Source of the DNA: Catonia carolina
Lineage: Eukaryota; Arthropoda; Insecta; Hemiptera; Achilidae
Length of the DNA stretch: 64,000 nt
Direction: 5' to 3'
Assembly: GCA_035578175.1 (NCBI GenBank)
Contig: JAQMRL010000001.1
Location: forward strand, 54,273,553 to 54,337,552
Position 1 is the stretch's first letter, and every line of letters begins with the position of its first letter. Shown piece by piece: positions 24,306-37,935 of this stretch. The notes under the pieces are model-generated. The model was not told where the DNA came from. It saw nothing but the letters and a program-made list of their open reading frames with translations, and made no database searches. The position numbers and the translations under genes are program-made.

Positions 24306-24482
24306 AGGTTTACCGGTGTACTTTGATGGTTGGGGTGCAATTAACCATACTTTCTCAGGAATGGTCGGCCTGAGCTTGTAAAAAAACTACCTCTCATTTA
24401 CACGTCATACATATCATTCTCATCTCACTGAATGATGGGATTGCTTATTGTTCTTAAATTGAAGATTGCAACGTAAACACAT
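24306..24482 (+). repeat. SINE family C, partial copy
   Basis: Lacks the tRNA-like head but carries the body: GTACTTTGATGGTTGGGGTG, AATGGTCGGCCTGAG, CTCATTTACACGTCATACA and a GATTGCAACGTAAACACA end. It is collinear with 33425-33690 and with the reverse complement of 61345-61665. Confidence 0.75.
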
Positions 24483-24849
24483 TAGGGATTAAACAAAATT
24501 AAAATCTTAAAATACCAAAATCACTTTAATTTTAGTTGTGAGGAAATATTAATCATCTCTTTGAAATAGGAACTACTACTATATTAGGAACTACAATCTT
24601 ACTTTTTAATCCTTATTTATCTAATTTAATTTTGCTATAGTGCAAAAGCAACTACTAATATTGATCAAAATGTATAATTAAAAAACAAAGCAATCTGGTG
24701 TGAGACACTCACATGAAATTCTCTTGCCATTGCAAATAATGAAAACATAACCTACGTTAAATCATGAGTAACCAATGTAAAATGAAAAACATAACCTAAT
24801 TTTAATCTTGAGTGAATGACGCTTAATGAAAATCAACCTATGTTGGACT

Positions 24850-25215
24850 TCGATTTTTGTGAGCAAAACACGAAAACTAATTGACGCTAAACTGAGCTTT
24901 TTAGAAATAAATGCTGGGTCTATAGAATAAAGTTAAAGGTTTCTAAATTTTTTTTAACGTTTATTACTTTCACTTGTTCCCTAAAATGCATTTTATTTCA
25001 GGCTATAATCTTAAAGAAAACCATTTTTTACCACGAGAGCACAGCCTCCCCACGAATTTTAGCAGTCTGTCGCTTACTCCATCTTGTAGTTTCAGCTCAC
25101 AAAAAATGTAGTAAATGAGGCGATATTGTACAAATCGTAAAAGCTGGTTTTGAGACAATCGTGAAAAGTTAAAAAATTGCACAAATAAACTACTACTTTC
25201 GGTTGGCCCATTTTA
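24850..25215 (+). repeat. Dispersed repeat family E, copy 2
   Basis: Collinear with 21400-21885 but divergent, and without the GACAGACAGA terminus. Non-coding. Confidence 0.6.
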
Positions 25216-25449
25216 ACAAAATTTCGACAGTGCCCTGGGTCCCCGGGTTATGATATTTGATTTACGTTCCAAGTTTTAACTCGTAAAATCTTTCGTTCGT
25301 GACTTATTTTGTTCACACACCCAAAGACCAATCGGAAAATATAAGTTTTTTGGAGTTTAGGGGACTTGACAAAGTATATTTCAGGTAAAAACTCAGTTTC
25401 GAAAAATCGACATGAAAACAAAACATTCCTTCCCTGTATTTCATTTAGG

Positions 25450-25850
25450 GCAAGAAAAGTAAAAATGGCGTTAATGGGTTAGAGGAGGACACCAGTTACC
25501 TCTCCACAAAATTGAGATCGTGTTAAATTGAAATTTTTAATTAAATGTTTACAACTAGTTTGTGTTAATGTATCATGTATCTCTCTACTCCATCGGCGTT
25601 TCACTGGGCTTTGTGCGATTCCTAGTAGATAGTAGATCGGGAGAATTGATGTTGCGTTTTAAGGGATTATTATGATTTTGCAAACAAAATTAATCAAAAA
25701 ATTGTTCTTTTTTGAATCTACGGTTTGAATCTACAATTTTGGAAATGTGCGTTTACAAACGGGACGCTTAAGTCATCGTGTAATGATGTATTGGATTTGT
25801 AACTCGGAAAATGAGTCACAAGAATTTACTTCGGAAGCGCTGTACTCACG
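25450..25850 (-). pseudogene. Jockey-like LINE 3' end, second copy
   Basis: Aligns with 18680-19030 along its length, including GCGTTTCA(G/C)T.G.CTTTGTGCGATTCCT and AAGGGATT(A/G)TTATGATTTTG. Encodes the same decayed ORF2 C-terminus on the minus strand, followed by 3' UTR. Confidence 0.65.
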
Positions 25851-28800
25851 AAATGCCTGACTGCTTTTTTGCATCATAAATCCAGATCGGTTGGAGCATT
25901 CCGTTCTACGTTAAGAGTTTCGAAGCCATGGGTAATTTTGGTCGCTTTGTGATATACACGTCAACCATACTTACCGTACTTGTGAGTGGACTAAATCCTC
26001 CGGCGTTTTTCACATCCTAACCTTCTTTCAAACCTATTCTGCCAGAGTTATCCATCCTCAAGTCTCTTAGCCTTATTGCCCGATAAACTGTCTTATCAGG
26101 ACAATCTCGGTTTCCCTCTCCCATGGCTTAACTCAAGTATCCACCTTCATATCATCTGAGGCCATCTACCTTCAAGCTCCTGTACCTTCTTCTCATATGC
26201 TCATACCAATTCAACCTTTAAAACTCCATTTTTATGCTATGTTTCATCAACTTCAGCTTAAACCTTAGCAACCTCATTTTTAAATCTGTCCATTGCTGTG
26301 ACTCACCTCCGACGCCATTAGTCCATCTCCGTTGCTTCCAGGTGTTTGGCATTTCTAACTGATCCTTCCGTAGCACTGCTCCATGGATATCGATACTTTC
26401 AATTGGTTTTTTATGCAACGTCAACCATAAACTTTTCTAAATGACAGACTGAAACAATAAATAAAAAGATTTTGCAGCTGTTTCATGTTGATAAGCGTAT
26501 TATTAAAACCAAAAATCTTTAAAAAGAATCACAATCATCTAACAGTTAATCTAATTTCCTGTATGCAAATAGCAATATTCTTCACATCATATTGTAATAG
26601 ATAGGCCTAATCTACTGTTATTAATGACCATATAATGTTTAACAATTTGCATGGCTGAATCATGATTTTAATAAAACATGAAAATAATAATGATAATAAA
26701 CTTGTTAATTTTTATTATTGATTATGGTTGTATTTTATATGGAAATTTTATTATTCTATGATTGAACGTTGTATAATTATTTCTATTATTATAATTAGTT
26801 AAAATAAAATAAAAATAAAAGTTTATAATCCGCATCACCGTTCTTAAGTTATTATATCTATACTCTGAATGTTTTAAATATTTTATTATTCAGTAAATAT
26901 ATTCTAAGAAGGCAAAAGGTAGGGTTGGTTGTTTGTGATGCCAAGAGCGGGATGTGAATGAGCCTGTCTTTCGCGCCGTGCTTTAATTTTTGTTCCGTGT
27001 ATGATTTATTGAGGAATAGGGTCTATTAAAGTAATCAACATGATCCATATAACGTTTGCCGACGTTTATAGTTGTGCTGGGTCTCATTAAGCGACCACCT
27101 AGGAAGACGTTGAAGACCACTTCCACTGTTTTTGTTCCATTACTACGCACTTATAGACTTGCCATTTAACTTAATTTGATTTGACAATAATTCTCTTTTC
27201 TCTCATCATCGGCATTTACTAATTTTTAAACATGATTTCATGACTTTGGCTCGTTTGCAACAACGGTGCTTGGAACCTAAAATAACCACTTCTTTCTTCC
27301 TTTCAAATATTAATATAAAATTAAAATAGTTAAACAAATTAACATAAAATCAATTTTTTTGTTATTTTATGTCAAGTTCATAAGTCGAATTGTCTGAAGC
27401 GCTAGAGGTCCAACTGAGTGATTGTGGAAGTAAATTGTTAAACTATTCTTTTCTTCCTTGGGTTGAGAAGCACAACTAGGAATATATCTCGATATGACAA
27501 GCCCCATGGGAAGCACTTGCTTTCCTACACAACGCTTTTCACCTTTCCTCATCCATCACAAAAAGAGAAAACAAATACTTTCGAAAGAGCTGTCTCACAT
27601 ATCTTTGGTTATCGTCACTTCTATTTCTTAACGTTTCGTAACTTTATAATTGAGTAAATTATAACTATTCGGAACAATATGAGACCACTTCTATCATGTT
27701 CTGTGATTGCAGATCAAATTCACCATTGGCTTTGTACTGATTCAGATATTTCCTTTCTCCTCCTGATCTTTACAAAATGCTGTCACTGAATTATTTCATG
27801 ATCTTTGTTTTTTCTAATCTGTTATAAGGCTATTTATTCTTATTACTATAGCGGCTATTCAACACCACTTGGCCGATATCGCAACCCAAAACGCCATTCA
27901 TTTCTGTTTAATATCTCTTCATCCTTTGTCAGCTGGTCTCCGTAACACCATCCGTTCACTCCTTTCTGGATAGTCTTTGCTTCCTCCGTTTAGCAAGAAT
28001 CCAAAGCCAAATCTTCTGTGGCAACTTGTTCTCCTCCATTCTTCGCAGATGACTGCACTAGATGCCTTTATTTAATTTTGTCAATATTAGTAAATGTATT
28101 TTGTGCACCATCTTCAAAATTCCTTCATTCCTAACTTGATTTATCACAGTTCACTGACAACTCTTCTTCAGAAATTTATTTCTGAGCCATCATAAATGGT
28201 AAAGCTTTTAGCAAAAAAATTGAAGATTCTCTTCTTCGTGTCACAAGATATGTGATTACTCCACAAAATAGGACGAACCTTTCTAGTGATGGCCCTACTT
28301 CTCCCAACTATTAGATAGGCTTCGTGATAACTTCAAGATAACTTGTGATTTAATGTAAATTAAACATTCACTTTGTTTTAATTTTTTGCAGTAACGAGGA
28401 GGCAGAACTTTCTGGTTTCTATGTCAAGTAGCAACATCGGCTAAAAGGCCCATTTATTGAAAGGTATACTACTCGGAAAATGGGGGAAAAGTACTAACAT
28501 TAGAATAATTATATTTTTACTCTGATTCCATTTCTAAGGAATCTTAAACTGCTTCGTAGATCTATTTATGTACAGTTTTTCAGTATGTTCCCTCTCGAGT
28601 TTGATGTTTGCAGGCATTAAACTTCTGCGCATTAAATGGAAACTGAATCAGGTTCGTATCTTCCGCATTAAGTGTAGGCTCATAGTTTCTTACATGAAAC
28701 AATTAAGTTTGAAGTTATTTTGTAAATCTATAACCAAAAATCAAGCCTTTCGTGACAAGTCAGTCTGAAATATTAGAATATAAACACTATTATCATTCAT

Positions 28801-30720
28801 ACCAACTTGACAACATTGTAGAAGAAGTATGAGTAATATTTAGAATGACTCTCTGGGGTAATATATCCGAATAATGGGTATCTAAGCAGAAAGTTCTGTA
28901 ACCGGGTAGGTCAAAAATATTTTACCGCCAAAATGTTTGAAACTTAAGGTGGTTGTTAATTACCATCACTTGCCAATAAATTCCATAATGCTACAATAGC
29001 TCAGAGGGTTTGTCCCATAAGTTAGTTCCTTCGTTTATCATAAAATTTCTAAAAAATAATTATATTATCAAAGAAAATTATAATTTTATAAAATAAGGTT
29101 ACACATTTACAAAAAATTTAACACATTATTTTTTCCACAAATGGATTTATTTGACTTTGCCAATACTACATAAATAATCTGCAAACTTTTCCGCTAGTAT
29201 TATAAATTATTTTTATACAATTTCACGTAAAATTTGGATCTAAATACTCGAATAAATTATCAGTAAAAATTTTCTAGTTACGGATGATTTATAATATTCG
29301 CCCATAATTTTAACAATTTTACTGATAATCCGTTGAGAAATTTATTATATTTTCTTACGATCAAATAATAATGTTTATTAATAATACATTATGTATTATT
29401 TTTTATTTTATTTTTTATTATCCTATGAATAATATTAATATTTACAAATCCAATCAATTGTCTTGTTGTATCTACCCTGTTGAAGTACATATATTTTTTA
29501 TATAATAGCCTATAATTATATTTAATATAATATAATATGTATATTTATATTTAAGTATACAGCAATTTTATTTCACAATTAATTTATTTTAAAACACATA
29601 AATTAATGAAGGCCAGCTATACAATATTATAATTAAAAAATAAATAATTTTAAAATTAAGAAGAATTATAATTTATTATTCGAATTTGTAGTTACTGTGT
29701 GAAGTATAGTTTAGTAATAAAATATAAATCATTGAAATATAAGTATTGTAAAATATTTTATTGATTCTAATTTTATTATAAAATAAAAAAAATCTAAGAA
29801 GTAACGTTATTCAGATTTAAAGATATTTTTTAACACGAAGTATATAATTACGAGTGCATAAATTTTGTTCCAAATTTCATTCGTTATTAATACTTTTTAT
29901 TTAAAAAAAATCAAATTTCATCTCATAATTTTTTGATCAATTTACATCATAATTACAATCAATTTTTATTTAATAAATTTTGATATGTCCAGATAAGAGT
30001 TTACTTTATTATACAATTGTATAAAAGTTACTGTTATTTTAAGATATCATGAATGATTGACAACTCTTAAACTTCACACAAAAAATTAAACATTTATGAA
30101 TTAACTGTAAAAACAATCTTATAGTTAAACTGAAAATGTAACACCTGAGAACTGTGGTATTTTTCAGTAATTATAATTATGTAGGCCTGTTTTAAATTAA
30201 AATTTATTTTATTTTACAAAATAATATTATTTGCAAATTGTGCGGATAATAAGTAATACCAGTGAAAAAATAACAACGGTAATAACGGGTAAGTTAACAA
30301 GAAAAATTAATATTACAAAACATAAATGTTATCACAACCATGAGCAAGGTATTCAAAATAGTTACAGCTATCCAGTTAACACCATCTTTACTTACCCGCA
30401 CATACCTATCACATTATCATAGTATAGTTATTTACTGGTTATACATTATACCCAGTGATTATTCTGTTACGGAACAATTGGTTCATCTATCAGGAAATTT
30501 GACTATTGTCTATCAATTTAAAAAATTATCTGAATGTAATGTATAATAATAATATTATAAATAAGTAACGTTATTGCCCATAACAGGCAGGTGGAGTGTT
30601 AAATTATTTGCTCTTGATTTGAAAGTTTCAGGGCAACAAAAAATAGTTCTGTTTCTCAACACATTATCAACCAATTATATGACTGAAGCATTTAAGAAAA
30701 GAAGAGGTATAGGTGTAAAA
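25851..30720. other. No gene recognised; pyrimidine-rich then AT-rich
   Basis: 25990-26420 and 27860-28060 are pyrimidine-rich on the plus strand. They could be antisense LINE remnants, but no reliable protein word was found. 28320-30720 is very AT-rich. Around 29006-29030, AGGGTTTGTCCCATAAGTTA resembles mariner-type terminal repeats, without a partner that I could find. Confidence 0.35.
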
Positions 30721-30727
30721 TACACTC

Positions 30728-30971
30728 TTCAGAGTTATCTCCTCCGAGAGTAAAGAATTTCATTATACAGCCAGACTTTGTGGTGAATGAAATGAAGGTG
30801 TCATTTGCAGGGTGGAAAGTAGATGCTTTTCAGAGGGCTTGGCATGCAATACGCATATTTTCTCACTCAGTGAGAAAGGCAATTGTAAACCATTTCACTC
30901 CTCGTTTTACTTGCCAGAGGCATTTAAAGCCTCTGGAGGTTCCAACCAGTCTATCGGCTGATGACCTAAAC
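30728..30971 (+). repeat. Dispersed repeat family D, copy 1
   Basis: Matches 37936-38340: CAGAGTTATCTCC(T)CCGAGAG, TACAGCCAGAC, GGTGAATGAA.TGAAGGTGTC, CTCAGTGAG, and the end GGCTGATGACCTAA. A 67-codon frame here is a chance product of the repeat. This copy lacks the tRNA-like segment present in the other. Confidence 0.75.
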
Positions 30972-32975
30972 AAAAATAAGTAACGTTTGTTTGTGCGAGG
31001 TAATCTCAGAAACTGCTGAACCGATTTCAGCTATGTTTTTTCAGTGTTAAAAAGATTAGAGATTCCTGAATAAGGTAGGCTAAATGACAATACTTTTTTA
31101 TTTTTATTTTAAAGCTCTTTGGAGCAGCGGCAGATTGTAACGTAAAGTAAATCCAGGCCTTTTAATCAAAATTCTTAAGACTCGCTTCTGGCGCTCCTTT
31201 TTACGTAAACAATAAAACCCACCACGACGATTTCAAAATTCCAACAGTTAAAGGAACTAACCGTGTCCCTCTATAGTAGATTTTGTAAATTACTAGATAA
31301 CCACAAAAAAAAAGATTGGTAAAATGAAGTCATCTTTTATTTTATTTGCTTGGCGTAAGGTCGCTTAGAAGTGAAATTAATTTATCTATTTGTTGTATAA
31401 TATCTATGGTACAAGCAGTCAGATATCAAGTACGTTACAGCACCGCCCTACAGTATGACATCATCCTTTACTCTTTTTTCAATATTTTTGATATTACGGG
31501 ACAGTTATCCTATCCAAAAATAATGTCAAATCTGTCAAAATAATCAAAAATAATGTCAAAAAGTTATATAAACCTTCAAAAAAACAAAGAGATCGTACTG
31601 CTGTTTTAAAATTCTGGTTACTCATAGTGATGTTAGTAAAATTCTGGTTTCCAGTAATTACTTATTGGTTTTATTTATACAGGTGATTTGGGTTTCAACG
31701 TGTAAGGTTTTATATTAGGTCTTAATTTTATTAGAAACCGTGACGTACAGTGAGTGGGAGGTTGCTAGTTCAATATATAAGATAATTGTTTAGCAGCGAC
31801 ATACAAGTAACGATTTTTGTTGGCTGTAGCCTAGCTTTTTCTTTCCGATTAATTTGATTTACTATTTAATTATTTAATTTCATTAAGAATTGATTTATTA
31901 TGTAATAAATTTTTACTTTGATTTTAATTTAAAAGTATTATTTGTAACACTTTATGATTACACCATTAGTTATAAAATAACTATTCTCTTTAAAAGCCTT
32001 AAAACCTCACTATTATCTATCAAATTAAAAACCCGTGGATTTAATAATTTAAATCCAATTTAATTTATTTTTTGTTGATAGACTTCCCAGCAATTGGATG
32101 CTGTACATCCAGGATAGGCTTCAATAAAATTTTGTATAAAATAATCAAATCAAAAATAATTGATGAAACAATTACTTTCTCGTGCCTATACGGTTAAAAA
32201 TATTTTTTTTCTATAAGGTTAGAAAATAATAACTCGAGGCGAGGCGAATAATTTTCTCGGTAGGCCTACAGACTGATCAACTATCTAACACATTCTCTTT
32301 GCGAAAAGCGTGCTCTCTTATTTATTTTTCATTTTTAGCAACGAATGAAAGTGTACGTAAATTAATCTTTAGTTCAATGGCTGTTTTATAATTTTTATCG
32401 TCAAATCTGGGTAAAAGTTTGTTCATGTAAATTTTATTGCAAAATTTTATAAAATTGACTACATAAATAATGACAAATAGTTTAGTACAAATATTTCATA
32501 AAGTGTTCTGCTTAAACTCAAATTACATTTGGCCGTGCTTTTATCATAAGTTATTTGGTCTGAACATAAACATTAAATAAAATAAGTATGTGCCGTAAGT
32601 ATATGAACTAGATATTACTTTAGTATAACTGTTATGTATAGAACAAATGGAATTAGTAACACTTAAATAATTTTATAATACATACGGAGGGCGCTAAGCA
32701 CGGCGTATACACGTGTGATTTGAAACATAAAAATACTTCTCTCAAATTTCTTTGTAAACGGTCGTTCTTGTAGTTCAATATCAGAACTTTCATTGTTTTG
32801 GCTATACGTTTCTCTCCACGTGGAATAATGGCCTAATCTAACACGGGGTGTTGATTCCGTCTGTCTACAAGTCGATGATTTAGGCCACGCGACTTACAGG
32901 CGACGCATTTAATAGTAGAGCCCAGTAACAGTAATAACATTACCACGCTATAAAGCTCTTTGTGATAGCTATTGT
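30972..32975. other. Non-coding AT-rich stretch
   Basis: Nothing supported. Confidence 0.4.
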
Positions 32976-32979
32976 TTTT

Positions 32980-33135
32980 CTCAGTATAGGTAATGTAGAA
33001 TGTTAAACTGCAAAGGTTCCAGGTTTGATTACCGTATCGGTTATGGAAGTAACACATCATTATCACAACTTTGTAATACTGTTAATCCAAAAAGAGCCGC
33101 TAATGATCCTAACAGATGATTCAACGAGAAATAAA
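32980..33135 (+). repeat. SINE family A, degenerate copy
   Basis: B box GGTTCCAGGTTTGATTACC at about 33015-33033. The body shows AGCCGCTAATGATCCTAACAG and an AAATAAAATAAA tail, similar to the copy at 56371-56523. The A box is not clear. Confidence 0.5.
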
Positions 33136-33424
33136 ATAAACAATAATTTAATTATTTCAAGTTTTGTAACTCGGAAATTAATTTAAAACTTAAAAGAAAT
33201 TTTCGTTTCATTACAATATATTAATTTTCATTAAAATGTAGGAAATATATGTTTTTACAACTAGTATTAATTTTTTGAAAGCAGTTTTCTAATTTACAAC
33301 AATAAACGGCTATAGTAATAGGCTCGTATTTTAAATATAAAGTAAAATTTGTACAATTTATAAGCACTGAGTAGATCATTACAAATTGTATTCTTTAAAC
33401 TTTCACTTTCCTCCCATTGATCAA

Positions 33425-33690
33425 ATTCTGCTGTAGGTTTGTCGACACTTCAGCTGTTTAACCGCTGATTTTCTGAGACGAAGGTTCCTGGTTCAAATCC
33501 TAGTAAACTTTTAATAGGATTTGAATACTATAATGACATTATAATGCTATTTAGACATTGGTTACTGGAGTACTTTGATGGTTAGGGGTCAGTTAACGAT
33601 TCTCTCTCAAGAATGGTTGGCCTGAGTCTATACAAGACTACACTTCATTTATAAGTCATACACATTCTCCTCTTCTCGTTGGGTTGTGAG
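33425..33690 (+). repeat. SINE family C, fuller copy
   Basis: Begins with a tRNA-like head (CAGCTGTTTAACCGCTGATTT, then B box GGTTCCTGGTTCAAATCCTAG near 33484-33504). It continues through GTACTTTGATGGTTAGGGGT, AATGGTTGGCCTGAGTC and ATAAGTCATACACA. It is collinear with 61345-61665 (minus) and with 24306-24482. A short hairpin follows at once. Confidence 0.75.
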
Positions 33691-33692
33691 GA

Positions 33693-33721
33693 ACAGTGAG
33701 GAACTGGGAGTTCCTCACTGT
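33693..33721. repeat. Perfect 13-bp hairpin
   Basis: ACAGTGAGGAACT at 33693-33705 pairs with its complement at 33709-33721 around a GGG loop. It starts where the family C similarity stops. Confidence 0.9.
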
Positions 33722-36710
33722 CCAGAAGTGTACGTCTATTAGTACTACATTCTAAAACCTGCATCTCAATAACCCGGATTTTGTTTTCTGCTGGCCTTGA
33801 TTTTGTCCATGATCACAACCATAAAGAAAAGTACGGATGGCCAACACGTAACAAAATAATCTTTTAGTACTTAATTTGAATTCTCCCTATTTACCAGAAA
33901 TTCAACAAAATAAAAACAACTGAAAAGACAATGGAAATGAGACATGATAAATTTTCAAATACATTAATTATGAAAGAATGTAAATTCAAGTTTAAAAACA
34001 CTTTGATATTCTGGAGCTCTGTTACGGGGTGGTGTTCTTTTGTAATCCCAATATTTATCAAATCAATTGTTATCCTTTTTGCTGAATATTATTTTACAGT
34101 GAAAATATAAAATGAAATATTGCAATAAAAAAAATCAAATAACTTAAAGATAAACCAATTCTTCCCAGTTAACTTTGCTATCATTAATACTTTAGTAAAA
34201 TGATGTCAGTAAAAACAATTAAACAAAAACAATATTACATTCATTGAAATACACTTTTATGATTTCAAGTACAGTAAATTAAATACAGAAAACTTTATAA
34301 AATTATAAAACCTGTAAATATTTTGCATCATTCTTTATAATAGGTAATTAAAATAAAATAATTGTTTTGTGTATTACTTTTCTTAACTGAAGGTTCACTA
34401 TCTAATCTGTACAATATCATAATAATAATTATAACATTATATTAAATTATCATTATAAACTTTACATAGGATAAACTGAATAAGTAAGGAACAGCAGTAA
34501 TATTAATTAGTCATAGTAATATTACAAGTATACTATTATAATACAGTAAATAATTAAAAATTTCTTGCTCTTATGATAGTGCATGCCGTAATACATAGTA
34601 CAGTCTTGTTCGTTATCACACTCCGCAAAGGAAATAATGGGTAGCTTGTAATTAATATTGTTTATGAGGTAAAAATGTTGTTTTAACAAAGGGTCTATAG
34701 TATGTAAATATATTTTAAATAAATCATATAAATACACTGTGTCATTAATTATTGCAAACATGTTAATAAGTGCATTGATATTTGGCATTTATTATAAATT
34801 TACATGAAATTAATATATGCTTATAATTCAGCTGGACAGTTGTAATAAATAAAATGTACGAACATTTTTATGACTTTATTCATTCAACTCGATAGGAAGA
34901 ACAAATAAATATTGTAATCTTATAAAAAAATTAGTAATCTTAATAAAATTTTTGAAGAATTTCTTAATTTAAATTTCTTAAACTGAAGAAGTAAAATATT
35001 TTTATCAACTCTATCTGTCCAGATGTATCTGGAAATCTAAAGTATAAACTGTTAAACGAATTTTAATTGAATTTTGTCTTGGAATTCTTTAAAATTATCT
35101 GGTGTAAATTTTAGATTCATCAATCCGAAAATTTAGGGTACATTTATTAAAATTTTATCGAAACTCCAACAATATTTATGGTATTTATCACATTTTATTT
35201 GTTTTCTGTGGTCAATTCTGTTGTAATAATGGTCTTGAAAAGTTATTGGGACTTTAAATATATTACATAAAGGTGATTTCTAAATATAGAACTATCTGTG
35301 CGTAACAGATTTCTGTATTCAAAAATTTTCATGATGAACCTTATTTAATTCTTAGATTTAATTTTTTAGTTAATATTTCTAGGACAATTAAAAAAGTTAC
35401 TAAGAAAATTTTTAGGCCACCGACTTTCATTTAAAACGTGTTAGAACATAATTATACAATATATGACAAAGGATTAATGTGACCATGAAGCAAAAATTAT
35501 GAGTAAGAGCTTTTGATTTTTCAAATGAACAATTTGAATCTTTTGTTTTTCAGTTCTAAAGATTTGCTCCTATATTCATTTCATTTAAAATCAGTTGTGT
35601 ATTCACTGATAAGCAAACTTTAATTTTTACTCTAAATTATTCTATTTTGCTTCATTACATGCATAAAAAACAGAACGAAAGCATTTGATCTGAGTAGATG
35701 CTCCTGAACATAAGGATGTGCTTAACCTTTTGTTTATTTTTCATACACAATGAAGGATTTTCTTAAAAAAGTAGAGCAAAAGTATCTGCTCCATTTTGTT
35801 CATAAGTCGCATTGACTAAAATATATTGCACTGTGAGACTGCATGTATCATTAATATCAAAACTGATAAAAACTATTTTGACAAAAAAAAAAGATTCTAG
35901 ATGCAGCAACTAAATAAACAAAAACATTTTTGTATAAATTTCTTAAAGCATTGTGCATAAATTATTATTTAATAATGAAATAAAAAAAAATTGTATGTTG
36001 CTTGATGGATTAAAAAGCAGTCAATATTTTTTTAAACTATCAAATGAAAGTTTAATAATTTGATATAGATTATGAATAACAAGAAATAGAATTTTTTAAA
36101 TGTTCTTTTATAATTGGACTACTTTTCAAAAATGCTGTTAAGCTAAAAATATACTTTTTTAACTATAGGAATATTTTGTATCTCAATGTAATTTTATTTA
36201 ATTACAAAATAATTTATAATTCTATTTGAAAAAACTAGGTGATATTGGTCTTAGACATTTTTTACAATTAGAATATTTTAGTACGGATCAAATTAGTTTT
36301 CTGAATATATGTTTACTAACATTTTCTTCGCTTTGCATTCATCTTAACTGCTGAAAGAAAATAAAGTAAATAAATCTGCTGAGAAATATTTAGTGAATCT
36401 GAGATCAGTAATAAAATATTGAAATAATAAATACCTAAATATTTTTACGTTTGCATCAGAGAAATTGCAGGGATAATTAATTTTAGAACTGAGTGAAATT
36501 TATTTAGCCATCTTTCACACTACATTCCATGATTATGAAATGTGATGACTTTACATTAAATATTGACATTATGATGAATTTTAGATTACTAAGCATTTAT
36601 CATACAATAATTTATTCATTCTGTAATAAAATGTATGATTGGTCCTTCTACTAAATTATCTTTTGTTTGACAATCTTTTTTTAAACACCTACAGCCATAT
36701 TAAAAAAAAT
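33722..36710. other. Non-coding AT-rich stretch
   Basis: About 3 kb without a recognisable gene or repeat. The 88-codon frame at 34788-34522 has no similarity that I know and a composition expected of AT-rich chance frames. Confidence 0.4.
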
Positions 36711-36714
36711 ATTG

Positions 36715-36920
36715 TGTACAATTTGATACAAAGGGGTTCATGACAAGCCTGCTGAGTTAAGCAGTGAGAGAAGGAAATTATTGGTAAGTGATGAATTTAT
36801 CATTGTATTTGATTTTTTTAGTTTTCATTGTGTGTGATATTTGATTCAATAGGGTTCATGACGCCTACTGAAGTAAGCAGTAGCAAAAACAATTTTTGGC
36901 GGTAAGTGATGAATTTATCA
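36715..36920 (+). repeat. Two-copy tandem duplication, about 115-bp period
   Basis: ATTTGATACAAAGGGGTTCA..TAAGCAGT..GGTAAGTGATGAATTTATCA (36719-36804) recurs as ATTTGATTCAATAGGGTTCA..TAAGCAGT..GGTAAGTGATGAATTTATCA (36838-36920). The copies differ by substitutions and small indels. The second copy runs straight into the LINE 3' tail motif. Confidence 0.85.
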
Positions 36921-37000
36921 TTGGTGATAAACTTTCAGTTTATCAGTTTTATCTTGACATGTCCTATACTCCCTTTGGAGTCTCCAGGATGAAAAAAAAT
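36921..37000 (+). repeat. LINE 3' UTR tail, second copy
   Basis: ATGTCCTATACTCCCTTTGG and AGTCTCCAGGA followed by an A-rich run match the tail at 17683-17730. No ORF2 sequence precedes it, so this is either an extremely truncated insertion or a tail-only copy. Confidence 0.65.
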
Positions 37001-37525
37001 ATATACAATGGCTGTAGCTATGGTTTCTGTCCTGCATGGTTCATATGGTTAACCAAGGAAAAAGATCGAAGATCCTGATATTTAAATTAAAAAATCCTTT
37101 ATTTTGTCAAAAGAAAAACGTGTGACTAACAGAAAGAACTATGAATGAAATCAGTGTTTTCTTTTTAGAAAACTTTGAGGAAGAATTTTATGAATTGTAT
37201 GAGAGCAATAATGAATATATATTTTTTTAAATATGTAAATATTTTGTTAGTATTTTTATAGACTTCCTTTTCAAATAATTTACAGTAGAATGCTTAGTAA
37301 TAAATATTTGATAATTAAAATTAATTTACTAAAAATGGGTTGAACAAATAAAAGAATATACTTCAGTGTGATTTTCTCCCATAGGACTGATTGGTAATGA
37401 TTTTCATATGCAAAAAATACATGCCAAGAAGACATTTTGTAATGTGCTATGATGTTATTTTGTTTTTTTATTGTTGGACTAGACCATTCTACTACTGTGC
37501 TCATTAGGTTTTGGAGTCACATTTA

Positions 37526-37560
37526 CAAATTTTGGTATCTTCTTGAGATACCAAAATTTG
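37526..37560. repeat. Perfect 15-bp hairpin
   Basis: CAAATTTTGGTATCT at 37526-37540 pairs exactly with 37546-37560 around TCTTG. Confidence 0.95.
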
Positions 37561-37935
37561 AACTTAATGATTTCATTAAATGAAAAAAAATACGTGATAG
37601 TTTCTTTGTGAGTTTATTTTTAAAAAAAAGGGTGTTTTGCTGTGTTTTTAGGATCAAACAGTATAAAAGGATTGGGTACTAAAGCTGTTATTTACGATAT
37701 GAATATATATTGGTAAGGTTTCATTGTATTAATAAAACGCTTCCAAAAAAATCAACAATTCTTTGGATACACTCTTGTAAATAGATTTTAGTAAAACTGA
37801 AATTATTGTTTTCAATTAATATTAATGAAGTTTCTTTAAAATCAACTGACAATAGTTTTAATTCAACCTGACACCACAAATTTCAATTACAGTATTCTTG
37901 AATTGTTATCCACACAATATTCTTGGCAGTCATCA

